Positions 9,848 through 20,767 of a stretch of 64,000 nt of DNA are shown here, piece by piece. Below the pieces are notes generated by a model. The model was given only the letters and a program-made list of their open reading frames with translations. It was not told the origin of the DNA and searched no databases. How positions within the stretch are numbered: position 1 is the first letter of the stretch; every line of letters starts with the position of its first letter. A program made the translations under genes and the position numbers. The stretch is from Tieghemostelium lacteum (taxonomy: Eukaryota; Evosea; Eumycetozoa; Dictyosteliales; Raperosteliaceae): positions 496,001 through 560,000 of the forward strand of contig LODT01000039.1 of the NCBI GenBank assembly GCA_001606155.1. The letters are read 5' to 3'.

Positions 9848-11296
9848 CTATTTATTTACAAGCATTTTAAAAAACCCTTTTAAAATACTTGGGAATTGAT
9901 ATTGTTTTGTGTCTTGGTAATGTATTGGAAATGTACCCTTATTGTAGTGAAAATATTTTTGATGTTTTGGTTTCATTGTTGTATTGGTGAAATTAAAGTT
10001 AGGAATCGTTGGATTCACTTTAATTAAATTACTTTCATCAACAATGCTGAGTATTTCAATGGAATTGGATTTTGATAACTTTCCTAAACATTCATAGTCA
10101 GTGATATTAGATGGAATAACTATTTGAATATATTTTAGATTAGAATTTGAGCTTAATAACTCTATTACATTTAATATCTCATGTTTTGTTCTAGGGCAAC
10201 TATAAATCTGAATTTTTAGTTTTCTAAGAGATTTACAATGTTGAATGAAATAATCGAATCCTTCTAATGGACCAGTTTCAAAGAATGTACTTGATATTGA
10301 TACTAGGGACAATGTAGTGAGGGATTGACAATCTCTATTAGAATTTAACATTGCTACCGCTGTGGGTTTATAGCATTTTAAATCTAGTTTCTTTACATAT
10401 AATATTTGTGGCCAAACTATAGAATCCTGTTTGGAAACAAATTCTTGAAATGCCAAAATTACTTTAGTCAATAAAGGTTTGTTATTAATTGCATTTAGAA
10501 ATAGATTTAATATGGATTGATTGTTAATGGAGATATCAACAGTTGTCAATTCTTTAAAATTTTCAATCCAATCTATTTGCATACATTTGACTCTTGGGAA
10601 ACGTAAAATTTTAATAGAGTTCCTATGAAGAGTATATATTTGATCAGTTAGAAGTTGTTGAATACTAGTATATTTACCTTCAATGAATTCAAGTTGATTA
10701 GGTTGATAACTTTCCAGAAATGTACCCATTTTACTATCATAAGAAGACAAATTAATCTTTAGATACACAATAGTCTGTTTTACATTGTTTAATAATTCTA
10801 TTACAAAAGGTACCCAAAGTGGTGCCATGCTAACTGTCAATTTCAAAAGGCTTGGTAGCTTATTAGGACCATTTACAAACTCAGGAATTTTAGACCCTTG
10901 TTGTAATGTTAGTACCAATTCTTTTAGATTTGGTAAAGGTGAAGTTAAACTTATGCCAGACTGGTAGTGTAAAGTCTCTAAATGTTTAAAATCCAGTGAC
11001 TTTGTAGCTTTTCCTTTTAGAAAATCTCGTATTGATAAATGTCTTATATCTTTAAATAAATTATATTCATTTTTTAAATGTGATTCCATATCATTAATTA
11101 TATCTAATGCTATTTGATCATTTGCCAAATCTAATAGACTCCAACCTAGTCTATTACAATAATTTTTACTTATATATCTAAATGATGATTTATTTATTAG
11201 GCTTAAAGATATTTTATAATTCTGAGGTAAGAATTTATAATTTATCAAATATCCTAATATTTGATCTAATAGAATATTTGGTAATACCATTAACAT
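9848..11296 (-). CDS. F-box-like leucine-rich repeat protein, copy C (shortest, most divergent)
   Basis: A 482-residue single-exon protein. Two in-frame ATGs (11296 and 11290) give MLMVLPN or MVLPN; the second better fits the family start. The N-terminus (LPNILLDQILGYLIN ... SLSLINKSSFRYISKNY) keeps the F-box-like hydrophobic pattern but lacks the WN pair. The body has LRR-like strands (LPNLKELVLTL, LKYIQIVI). It ends in a basic, Tyr/His-rich tail. The start lies 111 bp downstream of the NagB/PIG-L stop on the same strand. It is the most diverged of the six family members here, and function is unknown. Confidence 0.7.
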   Translation of the reverse strand: MLMVLPNILLDQILGYLINYKFLPQNYKISLSLINKSSFRYISKNYCNRLGWSLLDLANDQIALDIINDMESHLKNEYNLFKDIRHLSIRDFLKGKATKSLDFKHLETLHYQSGISLTSPLPNLKELVLTLQQGSKIPEFVNGPNKLPSLLKLTVSMAPLWVPFVIELLNNVKQTIVYLKINLSSYDSKMGTFLESYQPNQLEFIEGKYTSIQQLLTDQIYTLHRNSIKILRFPRVKCMQIDWIENFKELTTVDISINNQSILNLFLNAINNKPLLTKVILAFQEFVSKQDSIVWPQILYVKKLDLKCYKPTAVAMLNSNRDCQSLTTLSLVSISSTFFETGPLEGFDYFIQHCKSLRKLKIQIYSCPRTKHEILNVIELLSSNSNLKYIQIVIPSNITDYECLGKLSKSNSIEILSIVDESNLIKVNPTIPNFNFTNTTMKPKHQKYFHYNKGTFPIHYQDTKQYQFPSILKGFFKMLVNK

Positions 11297-11407
11297 CTTT
11301 GATAAAAAAAAACAGTAAATGAAAAAATTTAGAAATTAATTCAAAAGAGATTCTTAATAATTAAATAATATTATAATGATGATATCATGATTAATTGATA
11401 TTTCAAT

Positions 11408-13561
11408 TTAAATTGGATTGGTACCAAATTTATTGTCAATTGACCAACTCACAAATGCTTCCATTGCTTCAAATTCAGTTAGACCTAATCTATCATAGAT
11501 TTTAGCAGTTGTACGATTACGATCTTCTGCTCTCATCCAAAACTCTCTCTTGTCAGTACCAGGGAATGCTGGAACATCTTTTTGAGATTGATGTTTAAAG
11601 ATTGACATTCTCTTTCTGGTGAGTTCGTGTGGTGACATTGGTACTGCCATCTCAATTCTTTCTGGCTCCCATTCCTGCCAAGCACCTCTGTATAACCAAA
11701 CTTGACAATCTTGCATCCATTTTTGGTCTTTAAGTCTTTCAATAGCTGCTAAAATAGCTTTTAGGCATACTCTGTGAGTTCCATGTGGATCTGAGAGATC
11801 ACCTGCGGCAAATATAATCTCCGGTTTAACAGATTCCAAGAATTTAACCATAATATCAATATCCTCCTGACCTAGTGGTTTCTTCTTTACAGCACCAGTC
11901 TCATAGAATGGAAGATCGAGGAAATGAATTCTATCATTTCTCACACCAGCATAACGTGCACCAGCACGAGCTTCTGTCTGTCTAATGAGACCTTTAATCA
12001 ATTGAATCTCTCTGGAATCTGGTTGACCAGGCTCCTTATTTTGAATGAAATTTTCTACTGAATTTTGTATCTTTAGTGACTTTTCTTTAGCACCATCATC
12101 AAATTGGAAAAGTTTACAAAAGTCTGCTGCAAAATTTGCAAATCTCTTGGCATCATCATCCCAAACTGCAATATTACCACTAGTTTGATATGCGACATGA
12201 ACCTCATGACCTTGGTCACATAGACGGATGAATGTACCACCCATAGATATTACATCGTCATCTGGATGTGGTGAGAATACAATGACTCTCTTGGGAATTG
12301 GTTGTGCAGTTGTAGTTGTGGAATCCCATTGGTCATTTTGTACTTGTACTGGTAGTGGACCTAGACCAAAGCCTTGTGGGGTCTTTGGGGGACTTTGAAC
12401 TGGTCTACCACCTGGCCATCCGTTTATAGTAGATTGAAGATATCTAAATACCTTTAGATTCAAATTTGGACATGGTCCATAAGTCTTCAAAAGTGATGAC
12501 AAGTTATTGTCATGGTACTCTTCTTCCTCTAGTTTCAGGATAGGTTTATTAAGTTTAAGTGATAACCAAATAACAGCTTTTCTAGCTAAAATTGGGGACC
12601 ATTTGATTACAATTGGTGCATTGGTACCGTGAATGGTCCAAGGTGCCTTAACACGTGTAATCTCAGTTGCAGCAGCTTCATCAATTACCAATTGACAATT
12701 TGCGTGCTTTTGGAAGCAAGATGGTGGAACTGAAGTTGTAACCTCACCTTCACATGTCTTTTGAACTATTGCTGCTTTTCCTTCAGAGAATGCAACTAAA
12801 ATGACACGTTTACAAGAGAGGAAAGTTTGAATACCCATTGTCAATGCCTGATGAGGTACATGTTCAGTTCCAAAGAAATCACTTGCAGCATCAATTCTGG
12901 TATTTTGTTCAATGTCTACTAGTCTGGTTGTTGTATTCTTTGTAGTTCCAGCTTCATTGAAACCAATTCTCTTACCTATTGGAAGTAACAACATATCAAT
13001 TCCACCAACAGCCTTAATCTTTTCTTCATATTCTTCACAATGTCTATCTACACTTTCACTATCAATTTCACTATTTAAAAAGTTGATATTCTTTTCTGGA
13101 ATATCAATATATTGAAAAAGATTCTCTTTCATAAATCTTTATAAAACCATTAGAAGTCAAGACTACAGACATTAATAATTCTCACTAACATACCTATAGT
13201 AACTTTGAATTCTTGTTCTGGGGATAGAATAATATTCATCGATATTAAATGTAATTACATTCTTGAAAGATACCAATTTATCATTATACAATTTAATCAA
13301 AACATCATAGACAGTAGTTGGAGTTGAACCAGCAGAGAGAGCCAATACAAATGGTCTACCTTCACTCTCAGCCTGTTTAATTGAGGTTATAATCTCATTG
13401 GAAATAAATCTACTTGCTTGATCTGGATATTTAAATACATAACAAGGCAACTTTTCTTTACTTCTAAATTCCTTATTAAACTCTAATAATCCACTCTCTG
13501 AATTTACATTATATACACCTGGATTATTATTATTATGACTACTAATATTAATACTATTCAT
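11408..13561 (-). CDS. Glucosamine-6-phosphate deaminase-like / PIG-L deacetylase fusion
   Basis: Two exons, 13561-13194 and 13136-11408, flank a 57 bp intron (GTATGT...AAAG); the join restores SYYRFMKEN and gives 698 residues. Residues about 35-290 are a NagB (GlcN-6-P deaminase/isomerase) domain: LALSAGSTPTTVY, ITFNIDEYYSIP with the base Asp near 108, and EGKA with the phosphate-site Lys. The loop that reads GHIxFNEP in active enzymes is IGKRIGFNEA here (about 176-185), so the catalytic His is missing. Residues about 400-690 are a PIG-L/LmbE zinc deacetylase with HPDD (413-416) and HGTH (574-577) both intact. The same fusion is common in Bacteroidetes, suggesting transfer from bacteria. It likely acts on an N-acetylated hexosamine; the deaminase half may now be structural or regulatory. 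Confidence 0.88.
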
Positions 13562-14024
13562 TCTTTCTCTATCTTCTCAGCCTTTCACCAAAATTAAATT
13601 AAATTAGAATAAAAATTTTATTGTAAATTTGATCAAAAGTGAAAAAACCCTTCTTACAAAAAAAATAAAAAACTTTGGTATTTCACAATTTACCACCACA
13701 AAAGAAATCAATATATTAATGTTAATAATCCGCAATTAACTTCATTACCAGGTCATTCTTCAAATTACTTATTCAAATTATTATTATTTTAATTAAATTC
13801 AAAACATTCCAATAATTTTTAAAATGCATTAATTTTAGATTCATATGCAATCGGTATTGTAATTTTCAATTTGGGAAATTGAATAAGATCATTTGGTATT
13901 CAATAAAGTAATAGAAAAAGCAAAAGAAAAATAACGCAAAACGTATTGATATTTTGATTTTTAAATATTTTTTTTAAATATCATCTTTAAAAAATTTTTT
14001 TTATTCAATCAAAAGTTGATAAAA
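13562..14024. other. Shared upstream region of the NagB/PIG-L and mucin-like genes
   Basis: AT-rich spacer between two divergent ATGs, holding both promoters and 5' UTRs. There are A/T runs near 13659-13670 and 13966-14003. Nothing else is recognised. Confidence 0.5.
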
Positions 14025-16206
14025 ATGAGATATTTAATCTTAACATTACTTTTATCATTGTTATACACTTTATCCGTATGTCATTTCTTATTTATTTCTT
14101 TTAAAAAATACTCTTTTCAAAAAAAACACCCTCCCCACACAATCAACTTGATTTGGACAAACGAACTAATTTTTTTTTTATTTTTAGAATGGACAAGTTG
14201 CAAATTTTACAACTCCATTAGGATTAACAGTAGAAAATAAATTACAAACTAAAAATATCAGTATTACTAGTTTCCCAACAGGAAACATTGAAATTACTTC
14301 ACTTCAAGTATTGTTTTTAAATGATACTACCAAAGCACCATTTGACAGACAATCCATCAAACAATTGTCATTGTCTATCGATATAGATAACAAATTAGTT
14401 GTATCATTTACCCTCTCAAATATATTCGAACCATTTAATTTACCATCACCTTATGTGTTGCCTTTAGCATCAGGTAGTCAAGTAAACTATATTGTCAGTT
14501 ACCTAACTACTAACACCAGTCCTAGAAACATTAGTTTACAGACTTTTGTAAAATATGAGACTGCTTCTAGTGGAACTCCTGTAACTAGAGCTGTTGTCAG
14601 TGCAACTCCTCAACTTAAGCCATTCAATGTCAGTGGTAGTGGTAACCCAGCAATCTTCAAACAGAGCTACAATATAGTATGGCAATTGAGTGTAGAAGCT
14701 GTATACTTTATGTCTACTGCATCTGATGGAATCATTAGTTTATCATTTATAAATAATGCTACTAATGAGAGTATCTGTACATCTACCCCACAGTATGAAA
14801 ATGGTTTATTGATGAATATGTCACCATGTACAAGTCCAACACCTTTGATTAAAGGTACTACTTATACAACTTTGGCTATTTATAATAACTCTAAGCCATT
14901 GTCTTATGTATATGGTATCATGTCAATCTATGTAACATTTAATAAACCAACAACAACAACTACTACTGGTATTTCAACAGCTTCTCATACTACAACTACT
15001 ACTGGTATGTCTACTTCTACTACCACTACTGCACATACTACCTCTACTACTAGTTCGACTACTAACGCACAGACATCTTCTACTACTGCTCATCCAACTA
15101 CTACCACATCAACAACTGCACATCCAACTACTGTTGTTTCATCTACAACCTCTCATCCAACTACTACAATGACATCTACAACTGCACATCCAACTACTAC
15201 ATCAACTACTTCTCATCCTGTAACAATGTCATCAACTACTTATAATCCTGTTACATCAACAACTGCTCATCCAACAACTACATCATCAACAACTGCTCAT
15301 CCAATATCTTTGTCATCTACTACTTATAATCCTATTACATCAGGCCCATCTTCAACTACTTCTCGTCCAGTTACCTCAACTGCTAGTACTACAGCTCGTC
15401 CAGTAACTTCATCAACAAGTACTACAGCTCGTCCTATAACATCAGCTGGTACTACCTCACCAACTCATTCATCAGGTCCATCTTCAGGTCCATCATCAGG
15501 CCCATCATCAGGCCCATCATCAGGTCCATCACATGGTTCATCAGGTCCATCATCAGGTCCATCATCAGGTCCATCCTCTTCAGGCCCACATAGTTCAACT
15601 ACCTCTAAACCAACTACAGGAGGACACAGTTCAACTACTTCTAAACCAACTTCATCACACGGATCATCAGGTCCATCTTCATCAGGACCACACAGCAGTA
15701 CCACTCAATCAGGATCTTCACAAGATTCCCAAACTAGTGGTTCTCAATCTAACCCAACTACTGGACAAACCAGTGGTTCTCAATCTAACCCAACTACTGG
15801 TCAAACAGGTTCTCAAACAACTGGTCAATTAACTGGTAATTCACAAGGTTCACAAACCAGTGGTCAAACTACTGGTGGACAAACCTCTGCTACTGGTCAA
15901 ACCACCGGACAAACTACTGGTAATACTGATGGATCTCAAACTACTGGTGGACAAACCTCTGCTACTGGACAAACCTCTGCTACTGGTCAAACTACTGGTG
16001 GACAAACATCAGCTCAAACTACCGGTCAAACCTCTGCTACTGGCCAAACTACTGGCCAAACTACTGGAGGAAACACTGGCGGAAACACTGGTGGTACAGG
16101 TCAAACTACTGGTGGAAATACTGGTGGTGGTTATACCTCAGGTATGCTTGTTGACAATGACAACTTTGGATATAAATCAAAATCCAAAGTAGTTGATTTC
16201 TATTAA
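14025..16206 (+). CDS. Secreted mucin-like Thr/Ser/Gly-rich repeat protein
   Basis: Exon 1 (14025-14075) encodes a 17-residue signal peptide core (MRYLILTLLLSLLYTLS). A 112 bp intron (GTATGT at 14076, TTTTTAG to 14187) leads in phase to exon 2 (14188-16206), giving 689 residues. The first about 235 residues after the signal look like a beta-sandwich with N-glycosylation sequons and paired Cys. Then follow a Thr-rich region with TTAHPTT-type units (about 15070-15460), a Ser-Gly-Pro block (SGPSSGPSSGP) and a Gly-Gln-Thr block (TSATGQTTG units). The end (SKSKVVDFY) is not a GPI signal. It probably contributes to extracellular matrix, slime sheath or spore coat. The stop codon overlaps the stop of the opposite-strand neighbour. 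Confidence 0.85.
15472..15590 (+). repeat. Coding minisatellite, Ser-Gly-Pro-Ser units
   Basis: About ten near-identical 12-base units of the type GGTCCATCATCA in frame, encoding SGPS repeats inside the mucin-like protein. Third-position differences (ggt/ggc) show some age. It is likely to vary in length between strains. Confidence 0.85.
15740..16130 (+). repeat. Coding repeats, Thr-Gly-Gln-Thr type units
   Basis: Irregular tandem units encoding TSGSQSNPTTGQ twice, then TSATGQ and TTGGQ motifs many times, then GGNTGG. The blocks TSGSQSNPTTGQ near 15745 and 15765-15800 are almost exact copies. Confidence 0.8.
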
Positions 16207-17993
16207 ACTACAAGTAAATTTATCAAATTAAAATAAACACTAAAACCAACCAATAGCAAAAAGAAATAACCTCTAAAATCTATTCTGTCACTGACAAAAT
16301 ATTTATTTAAAACCTTTGTTCTTGCAGAAAAGTGGTCATTTGAAAAATCACCAAATGGGAAATGTAGGTTTTTGATGGCACTATTGTTGGATATAGCTTT
16401 TCCTAAATTATCATAAACCCTATTTAATTCCTCACTTTCGTATTCTTGCATTGGATATATCCACAAGAATTGAAGTTGTTCGAGTGTATGATTATGAGAT
16501 AGAATATCAGTGTACCATAAAACTGTGTTGTATGTTGCATTAGCTTTTAAGTAAACTCTATCACTGGTGACTATAATTTGTAAATTTTGAATTGTCTTGT
16601 TAGTTTTAATGGCTTTGATTAGGTCAATAACTACATTTTCATCTGGGATTGAAAGAAAGGTAACATCAATCGAAATGAGAGTTGGATGATTGGAATTCAG
16701 TAAGTCTATTAAACTCTGTATTTTCATTGATTTAACGGATATAACTCGAATGTAGTTGTTTTTAATTAAAATATCAGACCAAATTTTTGGTTGAGATTCA
16801 TAGGAACATATTGTGAATTTTTGTAAAGATGGTGTATTGAATTGAATGATTTTACATAGATTTTCATATTCTTTTACGTTGTCGCAATCCGTGATAGTTA
16901 TAGATTGTAATTTAGTCAATTCCTTTAGATGCAACACACAGCTATTTAAAGAATGAGAAATTTCTAACTTCCTGATATTTGATAAATCTTTCCAAACATC
17001 CAAAAGATAAAAAGGTCCAATTTGAGGACTAGTTTTCTGTCTCAATGGAAGATACACAAATGATTGGATATTTCTATTTAGGATAAATGTTTTCTTTACC
17101 TCTTTATAAGATTGTTGAAATTCTATTATATCCAATTTCAAAAACATCTCTCTAATTTTAACTTTGTTGAGAAACTGATGTAGATCCTGATAAGATACAC
17201 CAATTTTACTTGAAACAATTGTAATGTGATCTAAATTGACTAGATGAACACTAATACATTCCAATACATTATTCAATGAATTAAATGGTTGTAGAGGACT
17301 AAATTGAATCATTGACAATCTAACTAGATTTGGTGAGTTTTTCAATAGATTCATAAGAGATGTTTTATCAATTTGTATATTCTTTAGTTCCAACTTTTGT
17401 AGTTTAGATTTAATAGGTATATTAAAATCAAACTCAGGAAATGATATACCCTGAAGAGACAATGACTTAAAATAGTCTTGAACTATAACTGATTCCAACC
17501 ATTGTGGATCAGGTTGATGTAAATCACCATCAGAGTAACCATCGGCATTGATTGACAATAAAAATGTTACATTTTCCAATGGCTGAAACTGTTCTTCCCA
17601 TGGAACTAGACCTCTAGTATTCATATTTATATTTACAATTTCAATGTTTTTAAATATTGGGATGAGATCTTTCCATTTATCAATATGAGATATAGCTATC
17701 TCATTGATTTTATCATTGATCTTATCTGATAGCATATCAATGTTGTGATAAAATACTCCATGATATTTTAATTGATATTTCTCAGTAAAGAAAACCCATT
17801 TCTCCAATGGATATCTTTCATATCTGTCTTGGTTTATAAGAAGTGTAAATCTAACTTTGTTGATAACATGTTTATTCCATTCGTGTGAAATCAATGTAAA
17901 CTTTTGAAAAAATTCAATTATATAATTGATATCCCTAAACTTATTGATTAGTTTTTCTAAAATGTTTTGTATAAGATAATTAGGTAAAGTCAT
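16203..17993 (-). CDS. F-box-like leucine-rich repeat protein, copy D
   Basis: A 596-residue single-exon protein. The open frame reaches a GTG at 18002, but the first ATG is 17993 (MTLPNYLIQNILEKL), the family start. The F-box-like segment has KFTLISHEWNKHVINKV with the WN pair. The body is leucine-rich with LRR-like strands (LQKLELKNIQI, LRKLEISHSL, IQNLQIIV). It differs from its relatives in ending with a hydrophobic stretch (YFFLLLVGFSVYFNLINLLVV) that could be a tail anchor, not seen in the others. Its TAA stop (16203-16205) overlaps the TAA of the mucin-like gene on the other strand (16204-16206). Membrane attachment is inference. Confidence 0.74.
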   Translation of the reverse strand: MTLPNYLIQNILEKLINKFRDINYIIEFFQKFTLISHEWNKHVINKVRFTLLINQDRYERYPLEKWVFFTEKYQLKYHGVFYHNIDMLSDKINDKINEIAISHIDKWKDLIPIFKNIEIVNINMNTRGLVPWEEQFQPLENVTFLLSINADGYSDGDLHQPDPQWLESVIVQDYFKSLSLQGISFPEFDFNIPIKSKLQKLELKNIQIDKTSLMNLLKNSPNLVRLSMIQFSPLQPFNSLNNVLECISVHLVNLDHITIVSSKIGVSYQDLHQFLNKVKIREMFLKLDIIEFQQSYKEVKKTFILNRNIQSFVYLPLRQKTSPQIGPFYLLDVWKDLSNIRKLEISHSLNSCVLHLKELTKLQSITITDCDNVKEYENLCKIIQFNTPSLQKFTICSYESQPKIWSDILIKNNYIRVISVKSMKIQSLIDLLNSNHPTLISIDVTFLSIPDENVVIDLIKAIKTNKTIQNLQIIVTSDRVYLKANATYNTVLWYTDILSHNHTLEQLQFLWIYPMQEYESEELNRVYDNLGKAISNNSAIKNLHFPFGDFSNDHFSARTKVLNKYFVSDRIDFRGYFFLLLVGFSVYFNLINLLVV

Positions 17994-18444
17994 TATTTGC
18001 ACGCAATATTAAAAGCTAAAAAAAAAATTGGTCAGAAAAGACTAAGAAATGAAATTGATTCAGAGATAAAAAGATAAAAAAGATTTGGTAGTTACAATAC
18101 ACTAATAATTTTATTAAAATGGATTTTTGTTTTTAAAAATGATTTGATTGAATATTAATATTGTTTTGATAGATTATTCAAATATATTTTGGATGATGTT
18201 ATTGGATATTAGGAAGCTGTTGGATTTAGATCAAAACATTAAATAGTACTTTTGGAGTTGTTATTTTAATGGAGTAAGTAGGGGGGAGCAGGGAAGATAT
18301 TATTTATAAATAAATGAATAGAGTTTAAGAGATGAAAGGTGGTGGAGTGAGTTTTGTTTTTTTTGAGTTTTGCTTTTAAGGTTGATGTGTTGGTGTTGTT
18401 GATGTATGGTTGGATGTTTTATTTTTTTTACTACTATTAACTAT
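17994..18444. other. Spacer upstream of copy D and downstream of the PH-domain gene
   Basis: Contains a G-rich box (GGGGGGAGCAGGG, 18281-18293) upstream of copy D and a GT-rich stretch (about 18340-18420). No open reading frame is recognised. The G-box may be regulatory; this is a guess from position only. Confidence 0.4.
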
Positions 18445-20399
18445 TTATTCAGAATGATCTTCGCCTACGAAATAATGAAATACAATATCAAAACCTTCAC
18501 GGTAAACAGTGTAACCAAAACCTTTTTGGAGGTATTGGAATTCAATGAAAGCTGGACCAGATCCACCTAGAGAAGTTTCAAATTTAGATAAACCAGCTTT
18601 GTTACCTTGACCAAAATCAATTAGTTGATTAACAACTTCACGTGATGGTTTTGGAACCAATAGACCCAATCTAACAAAACCTTCACTACTAGTTATTACA
18701 GAGAGACACAGACCACCAGCTTCCAAGGTGGTAGAGTTTTGTCGTAAAATATCCAAAGCATTGGGTGGGATTGGTGGGAAATCAAAGTTTTTGAAGGCAT
18801 CAATAGCCAAATTCAATTGGGAAATGAAATCTGGACCTGGTAATTTCAATCTAATTTCAGTTTGACGGGGTGGGGCAGCACCCATATCTCTGCCAACAGA
18901 GTAGCAATTTATGACCTCATTGGCCTCTGCCCATTGAGAAAGTTTACGAGTTGGTTCACCAGCGTCTGATGCCTCAATAGCCAATTTCAGTGGGATATCA
19001 ACTGGGAAATACCATCCACCATCCATACCACCCTTGTCTGACATATCAATCCATGATCCAATCTTTACTGGATTGATAATGGCACCGACATCATTTAATC
19101 TGTCAATTTCTGACTCTGGTGCACCTACATTCCAAAAGAAGTCAACCATCTTTTGAATGAAAATATTTTGTGGACCTGCAGTTCTCCATGTTAGTTTTTG
19201 CATATCAATAGATGTTGCAACATGGAATTCAATAGAGGTACCAGATTGTAAATCTGATTGAGGTGGAATTGATTCGGACCAAATTTGCCAGAACTCTAAA
19301 ACTTTACTATCATCCTATATTTTACCAAATCCGATGGAATCGTTAAAGATATTATCATAAAATTATTCATCCAAAAAATTAAAAATTTTTTTTTGATGGG
19401 TTGGCATTTAGATTTTTTGGTTGAAAAAAAATATCAGTAAAAAAAACCCACAGTTTATATTTATAAAAAAAAAGGTTGATGCAAAGTTAGTAATCAAAAA
19501 GATCTTGAGATGTGTTGTTTGTTGATTTTGAGATATCTTTTTTCATATGAACATACCTCTTTTAAAAATGGAATAACTGATTTTCCTTGATTGATTTTTG
19601 CACGTGGAGAATTTGCATTTGGTTTATCACTGGATCCGTTGGCTTTCTGTACAGGTTGTTCTACTCCATTACCATAAGGTTTAGATTGATTGTTATTGTT
19701 ATTTTTATTTGGGCTGGTTCCATCACCTTCTATATTGTGTTTGATTGAATCAATCCATTGTTTCATATCTGGTTCTGTTTCAGAAAATATAAAGAATGTT
19801 CTCTTTGGTGTACCAACACTAAACATAAATTTCTTTTTCTTATCTTTATCAGTTTCAGTCTTTACAAATGAATTTTCTTCCAATTCAATAATACCTGTAG
19901 CTTCAACGTCCTTTTTTTTAAATAAAAAATTTTATACATAAAATTAGTACTATTATACACAAACCACCTTCTCCACAAAGTACACATGCAAAAGAGAAGA
20001 TTGAAAACACTCAATAATACTTACTGTTTTTGTTTTGAAATAATATAGCTTCTTTCCTTTTAAAACAAACCATCTCTTTCTCCAGGTTCTAATTGAGCCA
20101 CCCTGTTTTGTTAACCAACCGTCTCTATCGGGTGGTGCTAATTGAGCTACTGAAACCTATAATAAAATTTACAGAAATCTATTAGACATTGTCCATTTCA
20201 TTTATACTCTACTATCAAGTTAAATCTCTAGAAAAACATGATAATTTTCTAGGGTGGTTTGTGGTTCTCTTTCTCACTGTTGCACACCCTATAAAAATGT
20301 GGCTTCAGAGATCTTGAAATACCTCTTTTCTGTTTTTCCTCATTTATTTGTAGTCATCTTTATAAAATTTCCCCTTACTCTTAGTTCTGGTTCTGTCAT
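18445..20399 (-). CDS. Pleckstrin-homology domain protein with conserved but unrecognised C-terminal domain
   Basis: Four phase-0 exons: 20399-20379 (MTEPELR), 20156-20025, 19910-19557 and 19314-18445, giving 458 residues. Introns are 222, 114 and 242 bp with GTAAGG, GTAAGT and GTATGT donors and TAG, AAG and TAG acceptors. Residues about 18-115 are a textbook PH domain (RDGWLTKQGGSIRTWRKRWF, LYYFKTKT, ATGIIELEE, WIDSIKHNI), likely a phosphoinositide or membrane sensor. The basic RTWRKRW loop fits phosphoinositide binding. A low-complexity Asn/Gly linker follows. Residues about 170-458 form one globular domain rich in Trp, Gly and Pro (FWQIWSESIPPQ, MDGGWYFPVD, SLGGSGPAF) that I do not recognise. 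The PRP38 gene is divergent, 368 bp away. Confidence 0.85.
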
Positions 20400-20767
20400 A
20401 TTTTGATTTTATATTACAATGTAAATGATATATTCGTATGATAAAGACCTAACAAGACTTTTTAAAAATTGGTGAAAGAAAAAAAAAATCAAAAAAAAAT
20501 TTTAGAAAAAAAAAAAAAAAATAAAAAATAGAGATATTTTAAATTAAAATCAAATTTAAATAATGTTGTCTAATAATCACAACACCTGGTATTATCTAAT
20601 CATAAAGATTTTTTAATGTTCTATATTTTACCTGTTAGATTGACTTTTTGATCGAATTATAAAATATTCAATTCTTTCAACTACAAATCAAAAAATTAAA
20701 CAAAAGAAAAAAAAAAATAAAAAAAATTAATTTCGCAATTGAATCTTGCTTTTAGAAGATAGGGAAA
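20400..20767. other. Divergent promoter region, PH-domain gene and PRP38
   Basis: AT-rich spacer between two opposed ATGs with several long A-runs (20478-20520 and 20705-20728). No further gene is seen. Confidence 0.5.

Noticed and set aside
12968-12975. An intron donor (GGTAAG) inside the NagB domain
   Set aside because: The frame stays open and aligns directly afterwards (IGFNEAG), so a splice there would remove conserved text; kept only as a check for the missing His.
15472-16130. CRISPR-like array
   Set aside because: The repeats are in-frame coding units without unique spacers, in a eukaryotic gene.
15465-16192. Long minus-strand and alternative-frame readings through the mucin-like repeats
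   Set aside because: Repeat periodicity keeps other frames open; their Val/Leu/Glu text is a mirror of the SGP and TGQ units.
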